Assembly (NCBI GenBank): GCA_025355395.1
Contig: JANXZT010000332.1
Coordinates: forward strand, 1 to 12,454
DNA length: 12,454 nucleotides
Direction: 5' to 3'
From: Betaproteobacteria bacterium
GTDB taxonomy: Bacteria; Pseudomonadota; Gammaproteobacteria; Burkholderiales; Casimicrobiaceae
How positions within the stretch are numbered: position 1 is the first letter of the stretch; each line of letters opens with the position of its first letter. Under the pieces are notes generated by a model that made no database searches, had not been told where the DNA came from, and was given only the letters and a program-made list of their open reading frames with translations. Shown in pieces: positions 7,145 to 12,454 of the stretch. The position numbers and the translations under genes were made by a program.

Positions 7145-7276
7145 GCTTATTTTCGTATCCGTCATCCCGCCCTCGCCGGTGGCAGCGTTGGCCGAGTCGT
7201 CGCCCGTGACGTCCTGCGCGGTTCCGCGTCATCAACGATCGCCTCTTCCTCGGTCACCAAACCCGAAACCAAGCGC

Positions 7277-8179
7277 ATGACGACATTGACCCACTTTCAG
7301 CGCCTGGAGGCCGAAAGCATCGACATCTTCCGCGAGGGTATCGCCGATAGCACGCGCCCGGTGATGTTGTATTCGATGGGCAAGGACAGCTCGGTGATGC
7401 TGCACCTCGCGATGAAGGCGTTTTATCCATCCATGCCCCCATTCCCGCTTCTCCACGTGGATACCACATGGAAATTCCGGGAAATGATCGAGTTTCGCGA
7501 GACCATCACGAAGAAGCTCGGTCTGGAGCTCATCGTCCACGTGAATCCCGAAGCCTTGGCGATGGCGATCAATCCGTTCGTGCACGGGTCTGCGGTCCAT
7601 ACAGACCTCTGGAAGACACAGGGCCTCAAGCAGGCACTCGGCAAGTTCGGCTTCGATGCCGCCTTCGGGGGCGCGCGCCGCGACGAGGAAAGATCGCGCG
7701 CCAAAGAGCGTATTTTCTCGTTTCGGTCCGCGCAATCCCGTTGGGACCCCAAGATGCAGCGCCCGGAGCTTTGGCGGCTCTACAATGCCCGCAAGAACAA
7801 GGGCGAAAGCGTGCGCGTGTTTCCGCTCTCGAACTGGACCGAACTCGACATCTGGCAATACATCCACCGCGAGAACATCCCGATCGTTCCACTCTACTTT
7901 GCCAGGAAACGGCCGGTCATCATGCGCGATGGCGTCCTGATCATGGTCGACGACGATCGAATGCCGCTGCACCACGGCGAAACACCGGTGATGAGAAAAG
8001 TGCGGTTCCGTACGCTGGGCTGCTATCCGCTGACCGGCGCCATCGAAAGCGAAGCCGACACGCTGCCCGCTATCATCGAGGAGATGCTGCGCGCGAAAAC
8101 TTCGGAGCGGCAAGGGCGAGTCATCGACTTTGATTCGACCGGATCGATGGAAAAGAAAAAGCAGGAAGGATATTTCTGA
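7277..8179 (+). CDS. cysD: sulfate adenylyltransferase subunit 2 (CysD/NodP)
   Basis: This 300-residue catalytic subunit of ATP sulfurylase adenylates sulfate to APS, driven by GTP hydrolysis in its CysN partner. It has the PP-loop ATP-pyrophosphatase motif SMGKDSSV (33-40), LLHVDTTWKFREM, the FGGARRDEERSRAKERIFSFR region typical of CysD and NodP, and a C-terminal end KKKQEGYF as in family members. It is full length for the family. Its stop overlaps the start of cysNC by one base (TGATG at 8177-8181), so the two are translationally coupled. The start at 7277 is chosen by family length and the usual MTTLTHFQRLEAESI opening; no good Shine-Dalgarno is seen in the 132 nt before it. Confidence 0.95.
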   Translation: MTTLTHFQRLEAESIDIFREGIADSTRPVMLYSMGKDSSVMLHLAMKAFYPSMPPFPLLHVDTTWKFREMIEFRETITKKLGLELIVHVNPEALAMAINPFVHGSAVHTDLWKTQGLKQALGKFGFDAAFGGARRDEERSRAKERIFSFRSAQSRWDPKMQRPELWRLYNARKNKGESVRVFPLSNWTELDIWQYIHRENIPIVPLYFARKRPVIMRDGVLIMVDDDRMPLHHGETPVMRKVRFRTLGCYPLTGAIESEADTLPAIIEEMLRAKTSERQGRVIDFDSTGSMEKKKQEGYF

Positions 8180-10086
8180 TGCCGCACGGTTCCGATCCCG
8201 CTTCCCGGAAGACCGCCGACGCCCTCGAATCCCGCGAGCATAAAAGCCTCCTTCGCTTCATCACCTGCGGCAGTGTCGATGACGGCAAGAGCACGCTGAT
8301 CGGGCGCCTGCTGTACGAATCGAAGATGCTCTACGAAGATCAGCTCGTGGCATTGGCGGCCGATTCCAGAAAATTCGGCACCCAGGGTGGCGATCTCGAC
8401 TTCGCGCTGCTCCTTGATGGCCTGAACGCCGAGCGCGAGCAGGGCATCACCATCGATGTCGCTTACCGCTTTTTCGCCACCGACACGCGGCATTTCATCG
8501 TGGCCGACACCCCGGGCCACGAGCAATACACCCGCAACATGGTCACCGGCGCTTCCACGGCCAGCGTAGCCGTCATCCTGGTCGACGCGCGCAAGGGGGT
8601 GCTGACGCAGACCCGCCGGCACAGCTATCTTGCGTCGTTGCTTGGCATTCGCAAGGTCGCGCTGGTGATCAATAAGCTCGATCTCGTCGGCTATTCCAGA
8701 GAGGTGTTCGACCGGATCGAGGCCGAGTATCGCGGCTTCTCCCGCGAGATCGGGTTCGAGGATGCGGTCTGCGTTCCCGTCTCGGCATTGAAGGGCGACA
8801 ACATCACGGCCTTGAGCGCGAACACAAGCTGGTACCACGGCCCAACGCTGATGGAATATCTCGACAGAGTCGAAATCGAAGACGAGGTCCAGGACGCGCC
8901 GTTCCGGATGCCCGTTCAATGGGTGAATCGCCCCAATTCTGATTTTCGCGGCTTTTCGGGCCGTATCGTGGGCGGCTGCGTGCGCCCCGGCGATCGCATC
9001 CGCGTCCTTCCTTCCGGCAAGGAGAGCACGGTCACGCGCATCGTGACGCGCGACGGCGATCTTGCCAATGCGGCGGCCGGCCAATCGATCACCATTACGC
9101 TCGGCGACGACGTCGACATCAGTCGCGGCGACATGCTCGCGGCCGCGGCTTCGCCGGCCGGCATCGCTGACCAGCTCCAGGCGATGATTATCTGGATGAA
9201 CGAGGAGGAGATGCTGCCGGGGCGCTCCTACCTGCTCAAGATCGGGGCGAAGACCGTCGGCGCGACCATCGCCACGCCGAAGTACAAAGTCAACGTCAAC
9301 ACCCTCGAGCATCTGGCGGCGAGGACCCTGCATCTGAACGAGATCGGAGTCTGCAACATCAACCTCGACCAGCCGATCGCCTTCGATCCTTACGCGCAAA
9401 ACCGCGACACGGGCGGCTTCATCTTGATCGACCGGTTGACCGGCAGCACGATCGGGGCAGGGCTGCTCCACTTTGCGCTGCGCCGGTCGCAGAATATCCA
9501 CTGGCAGGCGATCGACGTCGGCAAGGATGCGCACGCGCTACTCAAAGGGCAGAAGCCCTGCGTCGTGTGGGTGACGGGTCTGTCCGGTGCCGGGAAGTCG
9601 ACCATCGCAAATCTCGTTGAAAAGAGACTCCACGCGCGGGGCCGCCACACTTATCTGCTCGATGGCGACAACGTCCGCCACGGGCTCAACAAGGACCTGG
9701 GCTTCACCGAAGCCGACCGCGTGGAGAACATCCGCCGCGTCGCCGAAGTCGCGCGGCTGATGGTGGACGCGGGCCTGATCGTTCTGGTGTCTTTCATCTC
9801 GCCATTTGCCGCCGAACGGAGAATGGCGCGCGCTCTGGTGACGCCGGGTGAATTTTGCGAGGTGTTCGTGGACACGCCGCTTAGCGTGGCCGAGCAACGT
9901 GACCCCAAGGGGTTCTACCGGAAGGCGCGGCGCGGCGAGCTCAAGAACTTCACCGGTATCGATTCTCCCTACGAGCGCCCGGAAAATCCGGAGATCCGGA
10001 TCGATACCACGGTCAGCGCGCCGGAGGAGGCCGCAGCGATGATCGTTGCGCATCTCATCGCGATGGGTGTTCTCGATCCGCCGTAG
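8179..10086 (+). CDS. cysNC: bifunctional sulfate adenylyltransferase subunit 1 / APS kinase (CysN-CysC fusion, NodQ-like)
   Basis: The 635-residue fusion protein has two parts. Residues about 20-450 are the CysN GTPase: GSVDDGKSTL at 31-40 (P-loop), DTPGHEQYT at 110-118 (G3), NKLDL at 165-169 (G4), then two beta-barrel domains. Residues about 458-635 are APS kinase: GLSGAGKST at 467-475, DGDNVRHGL at 495-503, the SPFAAER region around 541 and the KNFTGIDSPYE loop. Together with CysD it converts sulfate, ATP and GTP to PAPS. Both active sites look intact. In most betaproteobacteria known to me assimilation uses separate cysD and cysN with an APS reductase and does not need APS kinase. A fusion next to a sulfotransferase, with no reductases nearby, therefore points to PAPS for sulfation. 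AGGAAGGA lies about 10 nt upstream of its ATG. Confidence 0.95.
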   Translation: MPHGSDPASRKTADALESREHKSLLRFITCGSVDDGKSTLIGRLLYESKMLYEDQLVALAADSRKFGTQGGDLDFALLLDGLNAEREQGITIDVAYRFFATDTRHFIVADTPGHEQYTRNMVTGASTASVAVILVDARKGVLTQTRRHSYLASLLGIRKVALVINKLDLVGYSREVFDRIEAEYRGFSREIGFEDAVCVPVSALKGDNITALSANTSWYHGPTLMEYLDRVEIEDEVQDAPFRMPVQWVNRPNSDFRGFSGRIVGGCVRPGDRIRVLPSGKESTVTRIVTRDGDLANAAAGQSITITLGDDVDISRGDMLAAAASPAGIADQLQAMIIWMNEEEMLPGRSYLLKIGAKTVGATIATPKYKVNVNTLEHLAARTLHLNEIGVCNINLDQPIAFDPYAQNRDTGGFILIDRLTGSTIGAGLLHFALRRSQNIHWQAIDVGKDAHALLKGQKPCVVWVTGLSGAGKSTIANLVEKRLHARGRHTYLLDGDNVRHGLNKDLGFTEADRVENIRRVAEVARLMVDAGLIVLVSFISPFAAERRMARALVTPGEFCEVFVDTPLSVAEQRDPKGFYRKARRGELKNFTGIDSPYERPENPEIRIDTTVSAPEEAAAMIVAHLIAMGVLDPP

Positions 10087-10215
10087 ATTGCGACAAAGAA
10101 GTCGCGACAAACGTCCAGGCCGGCGGTAAACGCCTGTCGCAAAAGGCGTGCGACGAGGTAAAATTCGGTGACGCATCGTGCAAGTTGTTTGCACGGCGAA
10201 ACACCGTGAGCCCGT
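10087..10215. promoter_or_regulatory. structured intergenic leader between cysNC and the phosphatase-like gene
   Basis: Several inverted repeats crowd this 129-nt gap. TTGCGAC (10088-10094) can pair with GTCGCGA (10101-10107, one G-T pair, 6-nt loop) or, alternatively, TTGCGACA (10088-10095) with TGTCGCAA (10135-10142, perfect 8 bp). CGCCT (10131-10135) pairs with AGGCG (10144-10148). CGTGCAA (10177-10183) pairs with TTGCACG (10189-10195) across 5 nt, ending 20 nt before the next start codon. The first hairpin sits right after the cysNC stop and could serve as a weak terminator, though no T-tract follows. The last could be an operator or block the leader. Roles are guesses. Confidence 0.35.
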
Positions 10216-11010
10216 ATGCAACGCTCGATCCTGTTCGTTACCCTCGACTCCTGCCGCTACGACGCATTTGTCGAAGCCAAGGCGCCAAACCTCAAAGCGA
10301 TCGGGCCGCTGGTGCGTGCGAATGCGCCCTCGCATTTCACGTTCGGTTCCCATGCAGCGTTCTTCATGGGTTTCACGCCGGGAGATGCTTCGAGACGGGA
10401 GCCGTTTGTGAATCCCAAATACGGAAAGATCTTCCGCATGGAGGGTGGCGGGGGCCCCGGTGTCGTGCCTCCGTACATGAACCTGAAGGGTCGCAACATC
10501 GTCGATGGCCTCAAGAACGCCGGCTATCGCACGATCGGCTCAGGCGCCGTCGGCTGGTTCAATCCCGAGCGCCCGACCGGTCGTGTGTTGAGCGCCGACT
10601 TTGATATGTTCGGCTATGCAGGCGGCCAAGCGGTCAAGCGACAGATCGCATGGATCAACGACGCGTTATTGAAGTTCAAGCCCGACGCACCACCCTTCGT
10701 TTTCCTCAATGTGGCCGAAACGCATGTGCCGTACTGGCACGAGGGCGCGCACTGGGATGCCACCTACAATCCTGCGGTGCCGTTTGGCGCCAATAACAAT
10801 GCGGCCGAAGCAAGACGGCGGCAGATTGCCTGCATCGAGTATTGCGACGCCGCGCTCGCGCCGCTGTTGGAGCGCTTCGCCGACGGTACGATCATCGTCT
10901 GTGCGGACCACGGCGACTGCTGGGGTGAAGACGGACTGTGGGAGCATGGCGTCGCGCACGCGAAGACGCTGGAAGTGCCGTTGCTTTTCCATCTCGCCGC
11001 GACAGCGTAG
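10216..11010 (+). CDS. small alkaline-phosphatase/sulfatase-superfamily metalloenzyme
   Basis: The 264-residue protein keeps the skeleton of the alkaline-phosphatase superfamily. TLDSCRYDAF (9-18) supplies metal-ligand Asp11. SHFTFGSHAAFFMGFTPG (39-56) is the nucleophile region. ETHVPY (168-173) and CADHGDCWGEDGLWEHGVAH (229-248) supply Asp231-His232 and the His ligands near 244 and 248. In the nucleophile region T42-F-G-S-H stands where sulfatases have C-x-P-S-R, so no formylglycine can form. Thr42 would be the nucleophile, as in phosphatases, phosphodiesterases and phosphoethanolamine transferases. It is about half the size of usual sulfatases and has no signal peptide or membrane helices, so it should be cytosolic. 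Position after cysNC suggests a link to sulfate-ester or PAPS/PAP metabolism, but the 129-nt gap leaves room for independent expression. Only a weak Shine-Dalgarno (GTGAG) precedes the ATG. Confidence 0.75.
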   Translation: MQRSILFVTLDSCRYDAFVEAKAPNLKAIGPLVRANAPSHFTFGSHAAFFMGFTPGDASRREPFVNPKYGKIFRMEGGGGPGVVPPYMNLKGRNIVDGLKNAGYRTIGSGAVGWFNPERPTGRVLSADFDMFGYAGGQAVKRQIAWINDALLKFKPDAPPFVFLNVAETHVPYWHEGAHWDATYNPAVPFGANNNAAEARRRQIACIEYCDAALAPLLERFADGTIIVCADHGDCWGEDGLWEHGVAHAKTLEVPLLFHLAATA

Positions 11011-11018
11011 CGGCGAGA
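10992..11018 (+). terminator. 9-bp perfect stem-loop across the phosphatase-like gene's stop codon
   Basis: TCTCGCCGC (10992-11000) pairs perfectly with GCGGCGAGA (11010-11018) around a 9-nt loop that contains most of the TAG stop (11008-11010). The stem is GC-rich and should be stable. No T-tract follows, so it is not a classical intrinsic terminator; it may stabilise the mRNA 3' end or mark the end of the sulfation operon. Confidence 0.4.
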
Positions 11019-11324
11019 CGAGGCGACGTATGCGGTGCGAGAAGGCGCGGGATGCTTCGATCGACGGGGTGGCTGATGTGCCAAGACGCCGTTCGCCAGG
11101 GCGCCTGGCAGGTTCAAGACCCCCGGCCAGGGAGCGGCCATCATTCTTGAAGCTTACAATCCATTCGGAAGTCCACGAGGATCTCAAGCGGTTCTCGTAT
11201 GCGCTGCGAGATTTTACGCTCGCCCGGATGCCCGCTGACGAACGCGTAGACTTCGAGCCGATGAGGGTTCCGGCCGCGACGTTGTGCGGTCGATCGGGCA
11301 CGAGCTCGCGCCACCGGAGTCAAC
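11019..11324. other. 306-nt stretch without a convincing gene
   Basis: I see no recognisable gene. One plus-strand frame from an ATG at 11030 to a stop at 11332 encodes about 100 Arg-rich residues with no known motif, and it would overlap the next gene by 8 nt. A minus-strand frame (11141-11365) is equally anonymous. Neither has a good ribosome-binding site. The stretch may be degenerate coding sequence or the promoter region of the downstream pair. Confidence 0.4.
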
Positions 11325-11510
11325 ATGACTGACATCGACAGGTCGAAGCCAAGCGAAGAAGGCAAGCGCCGGTATCCACCCGACGGGTTTCACCCCGGCT
11401 TCGCGGACATCCGGGTTGCGTGCACGTGTGGGCCGGCCTGCGCTGACCCATGCAACGGCCACTGCGGTTGCCTGGCTTGCGAGCATTCGCTCTCGGATGC
11501 GCTGGAGTAG
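11325..11510 (+). CDS. small cysteine-rich protein, unknown function
   Basis: The 61-residue protein has a polar N-terminal 30 residues (MTDIDRSKPSEEGKRRYPPD...) and then seven cysteines packed into 20 residues (33-52), spaced C-x-C-x3-C-x3-C-x3-C-x-C-x2-C, with a His inside the cluster. This density suggests a metal-binding site (metallothionein-like or a small zinc or iron-sulfur cluster), but I recognise no family. There is no signal peptide, so it should be cytosolic, where free thiols can hold metal. An ideal Shine-Dalgarno GGAG lies 5 nt before the ATG. The DUF4124 gene begins 4 nt after its stop, so the pair is almost certainly an operon. The strong ribosome-binding site, patterned cysteines and coupling argue that this short frame is a real gene. 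Confidence 0.65.
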   Translation: MTDIDRSKPSEEGKRRYPPDGFHPGFADIRVACTCGPACADPCNGHCGCLACEHSLSDALE

Positions 11511-11514
11511 AGCG

Positions 11515-11949
11515 ATGAATGGCCTGCCCGCGGTATTAGCCTGCGTGGCCATGTCGGCCGCGTTTGCTGCGAACGCCGACGCCGTCTACAAATGCACGGA
11601 TCAAAATGGTCGCATTGAATTTCGCGATTGGCCTTGCACCGGGGAGACGGGCGGCGAGGTGACTATTCATCCAAACGTCGTGCGAGAGATCGATCAAACC
11701 GCAGCGGCAGAGGCCGGCAAAGTCCTAAGCGAGCGCCTGGCAGCAAGAGCCAAGGCCGATGAAGCCGACCGCGCCGCGCGTATCACGGCGCAAGCGGCCG
11801 CGGCACCACCGGAGCCCTACGTTGCGCCGCAGCCGTATGTGTACCCATACGGCTACGTTTCGCAGCCACGCCCTCACCGGCGTCACGTCGCTGCGCCGGT
11901 CACGTCACCGGCGAGAACCGTCCCGCAGAAAAAGCGCGGGGAACGTTAG
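11515..11949 (+). CDS. secreted DUF4124 domain protein
   Basis: The 144-residue protein starts with a short signal peptide (about 1-23, hydrophobic core AVLACVAMSAAFAA, probable cleavage after NADA). A DUF4124 domain follows at about 24-52: VYKCTDQNGRIEFRDWPC. The V-Y-K-C-x-D-x-x-G-x-x-x-F-x-D-x-P-C pattern is diagnostic, and Cys27 and Cys41 probably form a disulfide. Next come an Ala/Glu/Arg-rich helix (55-95) and a Pro/Tyr-rich tail (PYVAPQPYVYPYGYV) ending in basic residues. DUF4124 proteins are common in beta- and gammaproteobacterial periplasms; their function is unknown. The ATG at 11515 is chosen because GGAG lies 7 nt upstream and the signal peptide begins there. A longer frame opening at 11416 would overlap the preceding gene and bury the signal sequence. 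Confidence 0.85.
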   Translation: MNGLPAVLACVAMSAAFAANADAVYKCTDQNGRIEFRDWPCTGETGGEVTIHPNVVREIDQTAAAEAGKVLSERLAARAKADEADRAARITAQAAAAPPEPYVAPQPYVYPYGYVSQPRPHRRHVAAPVTSPARTVPQKKRGER

Positions 11950-12294
11950 CGCTAGTGGACACCTTCACCCTCAATGCCTCAACCGCAAGACGGTATGCGG
12001 CTGACGGTTACACTTGAATCGGGGCATCTGGCAACTCGTGCAACCGCTCGCCGGATACCAAATCCCCGACCCGCGCTTGCGCTATGGATGCTAAGAAGCC
12101 TGCCCAGATAGGCGGGCAATAACATAACTCGCCGATATGGATTGGCCCTCAAACTTGAAAATAATCATCGTGAAGAGGATTACTTGCCTTGGGAAGTCAG
12201 GATGTTTTGCCTGAATTGCAGAGCACCTTCTCTTGAATTCGATCATCTCGGGGGCATCAAAGGACTTCTCTTTATTGTTGCGCGACGCCTTATT
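11950..12294. other. gene-free, less GC-rich stretch before the transposase remnant
   Basis: No credible coding sequence is seen on either strand. From about 12120 onward the base composition is visibly less GC-rich than the rest of the window, which fits imported or mobile-element-flanking DNA. One stem-loop (12098-12117) lies inside. I could not identify an insertion-sequence terminal repeat or target duplication with only one end available. Confidence 0.5.
12098..12117 (-). terminator. possible minus-strand terminator stem-loop
   Basis: On the minus strand GCCCGCC (12117-12111) pairs with GGCAGGC (12104-12098), one pair being a wobble, around a 6-nt loop, and TTCTT follows. This resembles an intrinsic terminator for transcription coming leftward from the transposase side. 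On the plus strand no T-rich tail follows. It could protect the flanking genes from read-through. Confidence 0.4.
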
Positions 12295-12310
12295 CTAATT
12301 CGCATTAGAA
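12293..12310. repeat. 7-bp palindrome over the transposase stop codon
   Basis: TTCTAAT (12293-12299) and ATTAGAA (12304-12310) are exact inverted copies around a TCGC centre, spanning the TAG stop of the transposase frame. It may be part of the insertion-sequence end or a small hairpin; the element's other end is outside the window. Confidence 0.35.
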
Positions 12311-12454
12311 ACTGAATTAATAATCCAGTCCCATCCGGTGATGGATTTGACGCGATCGGGGTCGTTTTCGAGCTCGCGTAGCGCGACGACCAAGTGGTCT
12401 TCGAGCGCATCGATGCGGTCGAAGACCTGGTTGTGAAAATGCTTTTCACGCAGC
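12295..12454 (-). mobile_element. IS630-like transposase, C-terminal fragment (runs off right edge)
   Basis: Read on the minus strand from the right edge, an open frame of 52 codons ends at TAG (12297-12295). It encodes LREKHFHNQVFDRIDALE, continuing through HLVVALRELENDPDRVKSIT to GWDWIINSVSNAN. The H/N-x-V-F-x-x-x-D-A-L-E helix followed by P-x-R-V-x-S-I-T-x-x-x-W-I is the usual C-terminal tail of IS630-family DDE transposases (the part after the catalytic Glu). The catalytic triad is outside the window, so I cannot say whether the gene is intact. Adjacent sequence to its left is less GC-rich and gene-free, consistent with an insertion boundary. The frame has no start codon inside the window because the gene begins further right. 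The family assignment is from motif memory; an IS-database comparison would settle it. Confidence 0.7.

Noticed and set aside
7232..8113. 293-codon minus-strand frame opposite cysD
   Set aside because: Shadow of cysD, whose PP-loop and C-terminal motifs are unambiguous.
8023..9534. 503-codon open frame on the minus strand, antisense to cysD/cysNC
   Set aside because: It lies wholly opposite well-supported CysD/CysNC coding sequence, contains no recognisable domain, and is rich in Asp/Arg/Ala/Val as expected for the mirror frame of a GC-rich gene.
9538..10353. 271-codon minus-strand frame opposite the APS kinase domain and the next gene
   Set aside because: It runs across an intergenic region and two supported plus-strand genes with no domain of its own.
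10216..11010. Classical formylglycine-dependent sulfatase
   Set aside because: The C-x-P-S-R motif is absent; Thr42 occupies the nucleophile position, so a sulfatase label would be misleading.
11030..11332. About 100-codon plus-strand frame between the phosphatase-like gene and the Cys-rich gene
   Set aside because: It has no ribosome-binding site, is Arg-rich, has no motif and overlaps the next gene; kept only as a note in the gap description.
12243..12449. 68-codon minus-strand frame at the right edge
   Set aside because: A different minus-strand frame over the same bases encodes a recognisable IS630 transposase tail; this one is Ser/Thr/Arg-rich noise.

Overview
The window looks like a chromosomal segment of a high-GC Gram-negative bacterium, most likely a betaproteobacterium (Burkholderiales or a relative). 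This rests on the glutamate dehydrogenase, which closely resembles what I remember of the Burkholderia-type enzyme, on the pairing of an endonuclease/exonuclease/phosphatase (EEP) protein with a ClsB-type cardiolipin synthase, on the esterase type, and on a DUF4124 secreted protein. No database search was run, so the lineage is an inference. I saw no tRNA, rRNA or CRISPR array.

Left part (1-3575, all minus strand): the first codons of a ClsB-like cardiolipin synthase run off the left edge. Upstream of it lie an EEP-superfamily protein (the YbhP/ClsB pairing known from enterobacteria), a complete Glu/Leu/Phe/Val dehydrogenase (gdhA type), and a membrane-anchored von Willebrand factor A (VWA) protein of the BatA type that lacks its usual MoxR/DUF58 neighbours.

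Middle part (3873-7144, plus strand): a DUF1353-like protein of unknown role comes first. It is followed by a ribbon-helix-helix (RHH) regulator and, 24 nt downstream, a type-1 PHB-depolymerase-family esterase. The RHH promoter region carries four repeats of the type ATGGTAT spaced exactly 11 bp apart, the last covering the start codon. This looks like an autoregulatory operator.

Sulfur part (6299-11010, plus strand): a PAPS-dependent-type sulfotransferase, CysD and a CysN-CysC fusion follow one another, then a small alkaline-phosphatase-superfamily protein. CysD and CysNC together make PAPS from sulfate and ATP, and the sulfotransferase would use it. No sulfite- or PAPS-reduction genes are present, so I read this as a dedicated sulfation module (comparable in logic to rhizobial nodPQ plus nodH) rather than an assimilation operon. 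The sulfated product is unknown.

Right part (11011-12454): a 61-codon cysteine-rich protein is tightly coupled to a secreted DUF4124 protein. A stretch of about 345 nt without genes follows, its right half visibly less GC-rich. At the right edge, on the minus strand, is the C-terminus of an IS630-like transposase.

Most other long reading frames in the window are antisense shadows of these genes, a common effect of high GC.
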